Origin: JAOTZA01 sp965224065
Lineage (GTDB): Bacteria > Acidobacteriota > Thermoanaerobaculia > Multivoradales > JAHEKO01
Reading direction: 5' to 3'
Assembly: GCA_965224065.1 (NCBI GenBank)
Contig: CBDCYF010000005.1
Coordinates: 1,488,001-1,552,000, forward strand
DNA length: 64,000 nt
In this document: positions 26,207 through 34,527 of the stretch, piece by piece
Position numbering within the stretch: position 1 is the first letter of the stretch
How the letters are laid out: the number at the start of each line of letters is the position of its first letter
Position numbers and translations under genes: made by a program
The notes under the pieces: model-generated
The model's database searches: none
What the model saw: the letters and a program-made list of their open reading frames with translations, nothing else
Told to the model about the DNA's origin: nothing

Positions 26207-28032
26207 GAGGCCTTCCCCCAGCGGCTCCGCCAGAGCTCGAACGCCAGACACTGCCAAAGAACGTATTCGCCGGCCGGCTCCTTCGCGCTTCCGTCGAGAA
26301 CCTGCTCGAGCCAATCCCGACGCACAAACCGCGGCCACACCGCGTCGCTTCGGTCCAGGATCTCGCGCACGCGCCCCGCCTCCCGCTCGCGGATCCCGCG
26401 ATCAAACAGCGGGTTCAACGGAGAGGGAGTGGTCCTCTCGACAATCTTGCGCGGCAAAAGACCGCGCAGGGCCCGCCTGGCGATCTGTTTGTGTCTGCCG
26501 AGCCCGTACAGTTGATGGTCGGGAATCGCCAGCATGAAATCGACCAGGCGGCGATCGCGATACGGATGGCGGAGCTCGACCCCGCCCCGGTTGGCCGCGC
26601 CGGCCTCGGCGGCGATCGAATAGGCGTGCCGCGCGCCAAGCACCTCGCCGGCCTGGCCGGGCCGACGGAAACTCCGCAGGCCCGCGGGCTGCCGAGAGGC
26701 ATCTTCGGAGATCAGCTCCTTGGCGATGTCGGTCAGCCAATGCGGCGCCGCCGGCCGGCGGCGCGAGTCACCCCCCGGCTCCAGCAAGCGTCTCGCCGCG
26801 GACCGCGCCATGGCGGCTGCGCCTCGCTTCCCGACCTCCGCCCATGCGTCCAGCCCAGCGGCGAACAGACGCCCCTGCCGCAGTAGACCCCACGGCCACC
26901 TGGGAACCCCGTGGTAAAAAAGATCGGCCGAGCCTCCACCCAGCAGAACCCGCAGCCCCTCCCCGGAAGCCCGGGCATAGAGGCTCTGCTTGAGCGCTCG
27001 GTAGGCGTTCCCCTCCGGCGCGTTTGGATTGGCCGAGTACACTTCCGGCTCGCTGAGTGGCCAAAAGCCATCACCGGCGAAACGCAGCGGATCGAGAGCC
27101 AGGCTCTCGATCACCGGTTCCATGAAACGCCGCTCGTCGCAGCTTTCGAGCTCGTCAAAGACCCAGGATACCGGTCGTACGCTTGCCGTACTCGACGTGC
27201 TCGCGGCGACGGCCATCAGCGAGGTCGAATCGATACCACCGCTCATCATTACACCACTCGAACCGATCGACCGGAGCCGGCAAACAACCGCTTCTCGTAG
27301 CAGCTCGAGATAGCACTCCGCGTACTCCCCATCGTCACCGAGGACTACTGACTCGATCGGCACAGGAGAGGCGTAGCGCTCGAGGTCCAAGGCCTCTGGC
27401 CCGACCCTCAGTAGCGAGCCGGGTCGCAGCTCGCTGACGTCGGAGAAAAAGGTCGAGCCGTCGGACGGCACATCGGCGGCAAACTGGTAGGCCACCCGCC
27501 GTTCGTCGAACCGCCCGGAGACCGCCGGGTGAGCCAGAACCGCCTGCTCCTCCGAGGCCACCACAAACAGCCGCTCAGTCGCCCGGTAGAACAGCGTCCG
27601 GTCACCCAGCGGATCACGCGCGCAAAGCACACCCTCTCGGGGATCGGCTACCACCACCGCAAAGGGACCCAGCAGACGCTCGAAGGCGCGCTGCCCCCAG
27701 CGAAGGTAGGCCGCCAGAGCCAAGGCCGCGTCGGACGGCTCGGGCCCGGAACAAGCTTCGCCGTCGAGTGAGTCCAGAAGCTCGCGGCGGTTGTCCAGCC
27801 GTCCGTCGAGGACCAGGTGAACGCGGCCGTCCGAGGCGGAGAGTGGCTGCCTCTCCCCCTCCTCCTCGGGGGTGGTCCAAAAGTGGTGATGGCCGATGGC
27901 CAGCGGCCCGTCGGCCAAGGTGTCGGCACCGTCCGGCCCGCGATGCGCCAGCACCGCCATCATCGGGCGCAGCGAGCCGAGCGAAGCGGGAGTGCCTACC
28001 CGGCGTTGGTAGATAACCGCAAAACCGCTCAC
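26203..28032 (-). CDS. Lasso peptide macrolactam synthetase (asparagine-synthetase-like cyclase, C protein)
   Basis: Activates the side-chain carboxylate of an Asp/Glu in the core peptide by adenylation, and closes the ring with the N-terminal amine. 609 aa from GTG 28032. The N-terminal Ntn-like half begins MSGF: the glutaminase Cys2 is replaced by Ser, so no glutamine hydrolysis is expected, as in lasso cyclases. The synthetase half has the PP-loop SGGIDS at 264-269 and the downstream LRHPYRDRRLVDFMLAIP region seen in AsnB relatives. Placed 117 bp after the precursor gene and overlapping the kinase gene by 4 bp. Without the precursor it would be annotated as asparagine synthase; the context makes cyclase much more likely. 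Confidence 0.88.
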   Translation of the reverse strand: MSGFAVIYQRRVGTPASLGSLRPMMAVLAHRGPDGADTLADGPLAIGHHHFWTTPEEEGERQPLSASDGRVHLVLDGRLDNRRELLDSLDGEACSGPEPSDAALALAAYLRWGQRAFERLLGPFAVVVADPREGVLCARDPLGDRTLFYRATERLFVVASEEQAVLAHPAVSGRFDERRVAYQFAADVPSDGSTFFSDVSELRPGSLLRVGPEALDLERYASPVPIESVVLGDDGEYAECYLELLREAVVCRLRSIGSSGVMMSGGIDSTSLMAVAASTSSTASVRPVSWVFDELESCDERRFMEPVIESLALDPLRFAGDGFWPLSEPEVYSANPNAPEGNAYRALKQSLYARASGEGLRVLLGGGSADLFYHGVPRWPWGLLRQGRLFAAGLDAWAEVGKRGAAAMARSAARRLLEPGGDSRRRPAAPHWLTDIAKELISEDASRQPAGLRSFRRPGQAGEVLGARHAYSIAAEAGAANRGGVELRHPYRDRRLVDFMLAIPDHQLYGLGRHKQIARRALRGLLPRKIVERTTPSPLNPLFDRGIREREAGRVREILDRSDAVWPRFVRRDWLEQVLDGSAKEPAGEYVLWQCLAFELWRSRWGKAS

Positions 28033-28083
28033 ACTGTCGACGACTCACCGCCCGGTCCGGGCACGGTCCGATGCATTCCATAC

Positions 28084-28106
28084 GCGCTGGCCGGAGCCGG
28101 CCGCGC
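28084..28106 (-). promoter_or_regulatory. Hairpin between lasso precursor and cyclase genes
   Basis: GGCCGG (28089-28094) and CCGGCC (28097-28102) are flanked by pairing GCGC tetramers with one bulged base, giving a stem of about 10 bp. No T-run follows on the minus strand. Such a partial barrier or mRNA stabiliser would give more precursor than enzyme mRNA. Confidence 0.4.
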
Positions 28107-28149
28107 CGCGCTCGAGACCCGGACTACGAGCCTGACAAGTGAGCCTAGC

Positions 28150-28353
28150 CTAGGTCAATGGGTTTTCGGTCAGAGTATTCGCAGAATCACCCACGCCGGG
28201 TGATCCCCCCAACGTGACATCCACCAGCCGACCATAAGAAATCAGCCGCGGAGGTGAATACGGTTTCGAAGATGCTGGCTCAGCCGGCAGTGGGCCCGCC
28301 CTTTCGGATGGCTGCGCCCCCTCGCCGGCCACCGACTGATGCCCATCGGACAT
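28150..28353 (-). CDS. Lasso peptide precursor (A peptide)
   Basis: A 67-aa precursor. ATG 28353 is chosen because GGAG lies 6 nt before it; the ATG at 28365 has no such site. The leader (1-48) ends with the full lasso recognition motif YxxPxLx3Gx5T: Tyr32, Pro35, Leu37, Gly41, Thr47. Thr47 is the conserved penultimate leader residue, so cleavage after Leu48 gives the core GGSPGVGDSANTLTENPLT (coded by 28209-28153). Gly1 and Asp8 are spaced for an eight-residue macrolactam ring with an 11-residue tail. There is no Cys, so class II. The A+T-rich stretch just upstream (TTTAATAATTTTT) suggests its own promoter. Confidence 0.88.
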   Translation of the reverse strand: MSDGHQSVAGEGAQPSERAGPLPAEPASSKPYSPPRLISYGRLVDVTLGGSPGVGDSANTLTENPLT

Positions 28354-28788
28354 ATGAATCTCCATTATTACATCAAAAATTATTAAACCGACGCTCCGCC
28401 TCTAAGGAGTCGGATCGTCGAGTCATGTCCAACCTGAAATGACACATCCCACGGGGTCAAAAACCGGTCCTCACGCACACGCCCCGGTAGCCAGCTCCAA
28501 AAGAAAAGCGTGGCCGATTTCCTTCCGATCAAAGGGGCCAGCACGAAGCGTGCCACAAAACCAGCCCATTGTGGTGGGTTCGAACAGCACGCGTATCCAA
28601 GGAATGCTACAGATCTACCCGGTCGTGTCCGGCTGACGGCTCGTCCCCCCTGGTTGTGCCCTCCTACCCGGTCCCCAGACCCTGAGAAGGGTCAGGGCCC
28701 CTTTGCTGCTGAGAGGTTACACCACTTTATTACATTTTGCAGCGACCGGCCGATCGGCCGCCGAGACCCCAGGATTTCCTCGGGAGAG
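28354..28788. other. Gene-free region upstream of the lasso precursor
   Basis: No credible protein, second precursor, RRE protein or peptidase is visible on either strand. It holds an A+T-rich promoter-like patch (28366-28390), a GACCCT/AGGGTC hairpin with a GAGA loop (28678-28693), and the 14-bp palindrome CGGCCGATCGGCCG (28747-28760). Base composition is patchier than in the flanking genes. Confidence 0.6.
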
Positions 28789-30063
28789 TTACACCGTCTC
28801 CTCATAGACGATTTGCCAGCGTCCGCTCTCGCGCCGCCAGTACTGGCGCTTGCGGGATGACCGCTTGAAGGTGTCGCTCGAGTACCGCTGCTCAAAGGAG
28901 ATCACCGCCAGCTCGGATTCCCCCGGATAGCGGAAGATCCCCAGGTCCCGCAGATCGACGTCGATAAATCTCTTCCCGGAGTTGACTCGTCTCTTGTGCG
29001 CGGCAAATCTCTCGCGGCTCATCGAAGAGGTGCGAAATCTTGTCGAGTAGTGCGACAAATATCGGTCAGCATCCCGGCTCTCCCAGTCCCGGCGCCAGCT
29101 CTCGACCGCACGCTCCAGCTCCTGCCGGTGCCGCGCCGCTTCGCCGCGATCGACCCAACGCAGTCGGTCGGCGACCACCACGGGGGTTCGATCGACCCTC
29201 ACCAAACGGCGCAGGGTCTGAAAATCATCGTTGGCCAGGGTCACGCAGCCACGGCTCGAAAGCGGCGGCCGGCTGTAGCGGTCGGTCTCGGTGCCGTGGA
29301 TCCAGATCCCGCTGCCGGTCCGACCCTTGAGCCGGTCCCAGCCGTTCGGGTAGTCGATCGGGAAGGCACCCACGCCGTAAAGGTCCGGAAGCTCCTCACC
29401 CGGCAGGAACTCGGAGACGCGGTAGACCCCCACCGGGGTTTTCTCGTCGCCTTCCCTGCGCTTGTCGGCCCCGCCCTTGCCGATCGAGACATAGAAATCG
29501 CGCGTGCGCAGGATCCGCCCGGAGCGGCTCTCGAAAAGATAGAGACGGTAGGCGTCGAGATCCACCAGGAGCGCCGCGGGGGCGCTGGACGGGAGCTTGA
29601 GCAGCGCGTCCGGCACCGCGGCCGGCGGCGGCGCGGCAAGATAGCGCAGCAGACGCGCTCTGGCTTCCGCGCGGTGCCCACGCACCGAATCGGATCTCAG
29701 TTGCTGCCCAAATCCCTTCAGGGCGGTGGTCTGTGCCAGCAGCAGGTCGCCATAGATCATCTGCGCCAGCTTGAAATCGGGTTGTTCGGCGACCAGATGC
29801 GACACGTTGCGCAGGGCGGCGTCCAATTGCCCACGGCGCAGATCGATCAAACCCTGAACCAGACGGCGCTCCTGGAGCGGGGTCGGGCTGCGCTCGGCAG
29901 CCGGGGCAAAGGCGGCCAGGGTCTTGGCGGTTTTGGCGCCGGAGCGAGCATCCGGCGACACCGGGGGCGCCAGCAGTACCCACCCCGCGGCAATACAGGT
30001 GCCGACTCCAGCTAGACGTCCCAGGAACGATGCCGCCACCCGCCCGGGCCGGGGCGGGCTCAC
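28789..30063 (-). CDS. L,D-transpeptidase (YkuD) with C-terminal Cds6/NTF2-like domain
   Basis: Periplasmic cysteine transpeptidase that makes 3-3 peptidoglycan cross-links or attaches proteins. 424 aa from GTG 30063, which overlaps the preceding stop (GTGA). Signal/anchor helix (about 9-33); helical TPR-like region (about 50-140); YkuD domain with IHGTE (His256) and SSRGCVTL (catalytic Cys273); and a C-terminal region of about 105 aa (WRRDWESRDADRYLSHYS onward in part) of NTF2/SnoaL type as in Cds6-family transpeptidases. The partner gene upstream carries a related C-terminal domain, so the pair probably acts together. Confidence 0.88.
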   Translation of the reverse strand: MSPPRPGRVAASFLGRLAGVGTCIAAGWVLLAPPVSPDARSGAKTAKTLAAFAPAAERSPTPLQERRLVQGLIDLRRGQLDAALRNVSHLVAEQPDFKLAQMIYGDLLLAQTTALKGFGQQLRSDSVRGHRAEARARLLRYLAAPPPAAVPDALLKLPSSAPAALLVDLDAYRLYLFESRSGRILRTRDFYVSIGKGGADKRREGDEKTPVGVYRVSEFLPGEELPDLYGVGAFPIDYPNGWDRLKGRTGSGIWIHGTETDRYSRPPLSSRGCVTLANDDFQTLRRLVRVDRTPVVVADRLRWVDRGEAARHRQELERAVESWRRDWESRDADRYLSHYSTRFRTSSMSRERFAAHKRRVNSGKRFIDVDLRDLGIFRYPGESELAVISFEQRYSSDTFKRSSRKRQYWRRESGRWQIVYEETV

Positions 30064-31115
30064 GGCTCCGCGGTCTCCCGCACGATCTTCCACTCCCCTT
30101 CACGACGCGCGAATTCCAGGGTCTTGGTCACCTGGTCGCTGAAGCGGTCCGACTCATAGGCCTGCATAAAGGTCACCGTGGCGAGATCGCCGCCCGCTAC
30201 CGTCGAGTCCAAGATCGCCACATTGACCCGGATGTATTCCGGCCCCGAGACACGCTCGCGGCGCAGCGCCGCCCAATCGGATCGAGACGAGCCGTCCCCG
30301 GGAGCAAAGCTGTCGGCATAAAAGGCCAGGTAGTCGTCGACCCGCTGATCGGACCAGGCCTCAGCCCACTCGGTAACCACACGGGCAACATCGCCGGCAT
30401 ACGCGGGCGCCTCCCCCTCCTCGACGGCTTCTTCGACGGCTTCCTCCACCTCTTGGGGCGCCGGCTCCTCGGCGGATGCCTCGGTCGCAACCGGCACGGC
30501 CGCCGCGGCGCCACCTGCATCGCGATCAACGACCACAGCCCCGGTGGGCGCCTCCGCTGCGATAGATGTCCCTCCGTCCGCAGGGGGCGGGTCGGCCGAT
30601 GGCGGCCCGACACTCAAGGCGTCCAGAAAGACCAGACCCACGTGGCTGCGATCGGGCGATTCGACCTCGAGCGCCCGGCCGTACGCCTCGCTCGCCAACT
30701 GGGCAAAGATCCGCGTCAGGTTCTCGTAAGCCGTATGGTAGCTGGAGTTGGTGCCGAGACCCATTTTGAGGGTCTCGATGGCACCGTTGTAGTCACCGGC
30801 CGCCGCCTGGATCACCGCCAAGTTGTTGTACGCCTCGGGCATCTCGGGATTGTGCCGAATCACGCGCTCAAAAGCTCGCCGCGCCGGCTCGACGCGACCG
30901 GCCTCATAGAGCAACACCCCACGCAGAAACACGGCGTCGACCCGGTTCGGGTCCTCCGCGAGTGTCTCCCGGAGTCCAGCCAACGCCGCGCCGATGTCGC
31001 CGGCCGCCGCCTGACGCCGGATCTCATCCAGCGGATCCTGCCCGAGCGCGACACCCGCGCTCAAAGCGCCCAAACACAGGACCGCGAGGGCGACGAACCT
31101 CTGTCTCGTTTTCAT
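30060..31115 (-). CDS. Secreted TPR protein with C-terminal NTF2-like domain
   Basis: 351 aa from ATG 31115, preceded by GGGAGG; the signal peptide (about 5-25, ending ALGQD) supports this start. TPR helices about 30-160 (AVFLRGVLLYEAGRVEPARRAF is the clearest, in part). There is a long Ala/Glu/Pro-rich linker (about 180-250), then an NTF2-like domain (VTEWAEAWSDQRVDDYLAFYA in part) matching that of the L,D-transpeptidase below. Likely a periplasmic scaffold or partner for that enzyme, with which it overlaps by 4 bp. No catalytic motif is seen. Confidence 0.8.
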   Translation of the reverse strand: MKTRQRFVALAVLCLGALSAGVALGQDPLDEIRRQAAAGDIGAALAGLRETLAEDPNRVDAVFLRGVLLYEAGRVEPARRAFERVIRHNPEMPEAYNNLAVIQAAAGDYNGAIETLKMGLGTNSSYHTAYENLTRIFAQLASEAYGRALEVESPDRSHVGLVFLDALSVGPPSADPPPADGGTSIAAEAPTGAVVVDRDAGGAAAAVPVATEASAEEPAPQEVEEAVEEAVEEGEAPAYAGDVARVVTEWAEAWSDQRVDDYLAFYADSFAPGDGSSRSDWAALRRERVSGPEYIRVNVAILDSTVAGGDLATVTFMQAYESDRFSDQVTKTLEFARREGEWKIVRETAEP

Positions 31116-31260
31116 GCAAGCCTCCCAAACACTTGCCAACCGCCGGCCAAAGCCGGCGAGGAACTCTCGATCGGGGACCCAAAAGGGCCGGGCGGATGCT
31201 AGCACACCCCCGATCGCTCGCATGGGGTCTAAGAGCCCGCGGCAAAAGCGTTTCTCAGCG

Positions 31261-31286
31261 GGAACTCGACCGTCGATCGGGCGTTA
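31261..31286 (+). promoter_or_regulatory. Candidate ECF sigma promoter (GGAAC-N16-CGTT)
   Basis: GGAACTC begins at 31261 and CGTTA at 31282, leaving exactly 16 nt between GGAAC and CGTT, the usual ECF arrangement. The next gene is itself an ECF sigma factor starting at 31304, so this reads as an autoregulated promoter with a leader of about 12 nt containing GAGGA. Confidence 0.65.
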
Positions 31287-31303
31287 TAAGGTGTGAGGAC
31301 GCG

Positions 31304-31882
31304 GTGAGGTGCAACCACCACAAGTCGACCGACGGGGAGCTCTTGAGCGCCGCCCGCGAAGGGGAGAGCGACGCCTTCCGGCACCTCGTCGACCGGCACA
31401 AGGACCCGCTGGTGAACTACCTGACGCGGCTCACGGGGAGCCACGAGCGGGCCGAGGACCTGGCGCAGGACGCGTTCTTGCGCCTCTACTCGGCCGCCGA
31501 CCGCTACGAGGAGCGCGGCTTTCTGCGCGCCTATCTGTTCCGCATCGCCACCAACCTGCTGCGCTCCCAGGAGCGGCGCGAGACCCGATGGCGCCGACTC
31601 AGCACGCTATTCGCCAACAGCAACGGTCACTCGACAGCGCTAAAAACGCAGGAAAACGAGCTCCTCGAACAGGAGATCGAAACGGTGGTCGGGCGGGCGA
31701 TCGCCGAGCTCCCGCTGCGGTTTCGGGCCCCGTTACTGCTGCACGAGATCCAGGGGTGGCCATACCGCGAGATCGGCCGCTCGCTGGGCTGCCGGGAGGG
31801 CACCGTGAAGTCGAGAATCCACCGTGGCCGGCAGATGCTCCGCCACGGCCTCGAGGAGTACTGGAGAGGAGTCCGGTCGTGA
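31304..31882 (+). CDS. RNA polymerase ECF sigma factor (RpoE-like)
   Basis: 192 aa from GTG 31304 (GAGGA four nt upstream). Region 2 spans about 18-85 (DLAQDAFLRLY and the RAYLFRIATNLLRS helix for -10 binding). Region 4 spans about 125-180 (LPLRFRAPLLLHEIQGW in part, EGTVKSRIHRGR as the -35 recognition helix). Redirects RNA polymerase to GGAAC/CGTT-type promoters. The stop overlaps the GTG of the membrane protein gene, as expected for a sigma/anti-sigma pair. The earlier open frame upstream is not sigma-like. Confidence 0.92.
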   Translation: MRCNHHKSTDGELLSAAREGESDAFRHLVDRHKDPLVNYLTRLTGSHERAEDLAQDAFLRLYSAADRYEERGFLRAYLFRIATNLLRSQERRETRWRRLSTLFANSNGHSTALKTQENELLEQEIETVVGRAIAELPLRFRAPLLLHEIQGWPYREIGRSLGCREGTVKSRIHRGRQMLRHGLEEYWRGVRS

Positions 31883-32364
31883 AACAGCCCACAACCCGTA
31901 ACTCGAGCCCGACAGGACTGGACCAAGCAATCGATGGGCTCGAACCGCTCTCTGCGTCTCCCGACTTCACCGACCGGGTGATGGAGGCACTGTCGCGGGG
32001 CGACCGGGCGAGCCACGGCCGGGCCGATGCCGGGCGACGATGGGCCGCTCTGGCGGCCCTGGCGGCGGCCTCGGTGACCCTCGGGATCCTGCTGGGCCTG
32101 AAGCCCGAGCCGCCCATTGGCGCGCTGACCGAAGAAGCCGGCGAGATCCGACGCCAGCACTCGGAACTGGTCGACGAGCTACAGACACTGCGCGGCCTGG
32201 AGCAAGCCACCCGACCGGTGATCTATCTCGGCTCGGAGGGAGACGTCGACCTGGTTCTCGATCTTGGCGCCCTGATCGACGAGGCGGTCCTCGATCCTGG
32301 CGCGCCCAACGGGCAACGCTACCTCGAGGCCGGTGACGCCGGCTATCTGAACTATCGATACTGA
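31879..32364 (+). CDS. Single-pass membrane protein, candidate anti-sigma factor
   Basis: 161 aa from GTG 31879 (GTGA overlap with the sigma gene). Short cytoplasmic N-terminus (about 1-53), one membrane helix (about 54-73, rich in Ala/Leu), and a periplasmic part with a short coiled coil (EEAGEIRRQHSELVDELQTL). There is no HxxxCxxC zinc site, so it is not a ZAS-type anti-sigma. The anti-sigma role is inferred from position and topology (RseA-like); homology is not recognisable. Confidence 0.65.
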   Translation: MKQPTTRNSSPTGLDQAIDGLEPLSASPDFTDRVMEALSRGDRASHGRADAGRRWAALAALAAASVTLGILLGLKPEPPIGALTEEAGEIRRQHSELVDELQTLRGLEQATRPVIYLGSEGDVDLVLDLGALIDEAVLDPGAPNGQRYLEAGDAGYLNYRY

Positions 32365-32388
32365 ATGACCTTGCAAAAGGAGAGCCCC

Positions 32389-33204
32389 ATGACCCCATCC
32401 AAGATGAACACCCCGGTTGCCGCCTTGCTGACCTTGGTTGCGTTTGCCCCCTTGGTTCAGGCGGCTTCCCCCAGCCCCGGCGAGACCGGCCCGGCGTCCG
32501 ACGAGCAAGTCGTCAAACAGCGACTCAAGGTCGTCGTGGAAGACGAAGACGGTGAGGACCCCAAGGTTTTTGTCGTCGGCGACCACGTCAATCCGCTGAT
32601 CCTCGGCCTCGGCCAACGCACGTATCTCGGGATCGGCATGATCGACATCACGCCCGAGCTCAGAGAGCACTTTGGCGTCGATGGCGAGAGCGGTGTCTTG
32701 ATCTCCGAGATCGGTGCCGACAGTCCCGCCGCGGAGGCCGGTCTGCGCGCCGGCGATGTGCTGACCGCCATCGACGGCGAGCCCATGGCGCGCTCGGGAC
32801 AGGTCATTCGTGACATCGGCCGCCGCGAGGACAACGAGACGGTGAGTCTGGAGGTCTGGCGAGACGGCAAGATGATGAACGTTGGGGCTACCCTCGAGAC
32901 ACGCGAGCGAACACACGCCGATCTCGGGCGGATGCTGCGGCGCGTCGCGCCTCTGCCGGAGATCCCCAAGGTCCCGCCGATTCCCCCGATCGATCTCGAC
33001 CAGCTCAACCACCGGGTCATCGAGATCGAGACGGCAAAGATCGACGAGGCGTTGAGCCGGGTTCGCGAGCGGCTGGACAGTCCGGAGTGGAAGGCCCGCC
33101 TCGAGGAGATGGCCAGCCGCCGCCACGGTCTCGAGGAGCGGATCCACGAGCTCGAGGAGCGGTTGCGCGAGATGGAGAAACGGCTCAGCGAGGCCGACGG
33201 CTAG
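32389..33204 (+). CDS. Periplasmic PDZ-domain protein with coiled-coil tail
   Basis: 271 aa from ATG 32389, chosen for AAGGAG 7 nt upstream (an ATG directly at the previous stop lacks it). Signal peptide (about 8-25, ending VQAA). PDZ domain about 85-180 with carboxylate loop YLGIGM and SPAAEAGLRAGDVLTAIDG. C-terminal charged coiled coil (about 215-271). No protease triad is present, so it would bind substrates or protease C-termini. Third gene of the ECF module, so it may sense misfolded envelope proteins for the sigma factor. Confidence 0.8.
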   Translation: MTPSKMNTPVAALLTLVAFAPLVQAASPSPGETGPASDEQVVKQRLKVVVEDEDGEDPKVFVVGDHVNPLILGLGQRTYLGIGMIDITPELREHFGVDGESGVLISEIGADSPAAEAGLRAGDVLTAIDGEPMARSGQVIRDIGRREDNETVSLEVWRDGKMMNVGATLETRERTHADLGRMLRRVAPLPEIPKVPPIPPIDLDQLNHRVIEIETAKIDEALSRVRERLDSPEWKARLEEMASRRHGLEERIHELEERLREMEKRLSEADG

Positions 33205-33284
33205 TACGAGCCCACATCGACCGGTCGAAGGCTCCGCCAGGGGCAGCGCCGCCGCTAATTCTGTCGAGGTAGGATCGGCTCCCC

Positions 33285-34511
33285 ATGCGGCTCTTTGCGT
33301 TTCGCGGAGTGCGCTACGCCGGCTCCGATCCGGGACGGCTGGCGGCGCCTCCCTACGACCAGATCAACGACGAGGATCGGGACCGGTTTCACGCTTCCGA
33401 TCCCCATCATTTTGTCCACCTGACCCGCCCGGTCAGCCCGGCCGGTCTAGAGGGAGCGGAACACGCCGCGACGCTCCACAGGAGCTGGCTCGAGGAGGGG
33501 GCGATCCGCACGGATTCGCGGCCCGCCCTCTACCCGTATGAGATCCGTCTGGCGCGGGGGGGCCGGCGGCTGGGCGTGTTTGCGTTGGTGGGTCTGGAGG
33601 AGCCCTCTGCAGGTGTAATCCGGCCCCACGAGCTGACGATCGACAAGACCGTCGAAGAGCGACTCGAGTTGGTGCGGCGAACCCGCGCGGACTTCGGACC
33701 GGTCCTTCTGTTGAGCGACGATCGCGGTCTCCTGGAGGCGCTGCTCGAGGAGGACATCGACGGAGGCGACCCGGTGGCACGCCACCACGACGCCGGCGGG
33801 GAGGAGCACCTGCTGTTTCGGGTCGAGGCGCCGGATCGCATCGCCCGCTATCAAGAAATACTCGCCTCTTCTTCGGGTCTGATCGCCGACGGTCATCACC
33901 GCTACAAGACCTCGAGGCTCTATGCCTCGGAGGTCGGCGCGGCACCGGGAACCGCGGCCGCCGCCAAGCTCTGCGTCGTCACCAGCCTGGCCTCCAGCGG
34001 TCTGTCGATCGACCCGATCCACCGCGTGTTACCGGCGCCCATCAACCGGTGGCTGGACTCCGGTGTACTCACCAGGGAACCGGTCTCCGCAAAAACAGGT
34101 ACCGAACTGGCCGCTACGGTAGCCGGCGCAGACCAGCCCGCGCTGGGCGTCCGGACGGCGGAGGGTGCCGAGCTGTGGCGACTCGACCCCGGAGCGGGTC
34201 CGACGGATCTCCCGGCGGCCGCCTCCCAGCTCTCGGTCGTCCTTCTCCACCGCACCCTGCTGCCCCAGTGGGGCTATTCGCCGAGCGCCACCACCGACGG
34301 TACGGTTCTCTACCGTTCGGATCCCGACGACCCCTGGAAGATGGTGGACGATGGGTCGGCCGCCGTGGGCTTGTGGCTGCCTCCGATGAGCCCGGAGGGT
34401 TTCTCCGCCGCGATTGCCGACGGCGACGTGCTGCCTCCCAAGTCGACTCGTTTTCTCCCCAAGGTGGTCTCCGGTCTGGTCTGGTCCGACCTCGAGGCAC
34501 CCCTGGACTAG
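33285..34511 (+). CDS. DUF1015 family protein
   Basis: 408 aa, full length for the family. It has the N-terminal AAPPYDQIN, HELTIDKTVEERLEL and the strongly conserved IADGHHRYKTS. DUF1015 proteins are widespread cytoplasmic proteins of unsettled function, often near serine/phosphoglycerate metabolism; nothing here narrows it. A rhodanese-like gene follows 16 bp after it and is probably co-transcribed. Confidence 0.87.
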   Translation: MRLFAFRGVRYAGSDPGRLAAPPYDQINDEDRDRFHASDPHHFVHLTRPVSPAGLEGAEHAATLHRSWLEEGAIRTDSRPALYPYEIRLARGGRRLGVFALVGLEEPSAGVIRPHELTIDKTVEERLELVRRTRADFGPVLLLSDDRGLLEALLEEDIDGGDPVARHHDAGGEEHLLFRVEAPDRIARYQEILASSSGLIADGHHRYKTSRLYASEVGAAPGTAAAAKLCVVTSLASSGLSIDPIHRVLPAPINRWLDSGVLTREPVSAKTGTELAATVAGADQPALGVRTAEGAELWRLDPGAGPTDLPAAASQLSVVLLHRTLLPQWGYSPSATTDGTVLYRSDPDDPWKMVDDGSAAVGLWLPPMSPEGFSAAIADGDVLPPKSTRFLPKVVSGLVWSDLEAPLD

Positions 34512-34527
34512 CGATCGGCGGCCGCGA

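Noticed and set aside
28560..28600. tRNA-like GGTTCGAAC sequence
   Set aside because: Flanking bases do not pair as a T-arm and no acceptor or anticodon stem can be drawn.
28439..28636. Small plus-strand frame near the lasso precursor as a second precursor or RRE
   Set aside because: No leader motif, no RRE pattern, and wrong strand for the operon.
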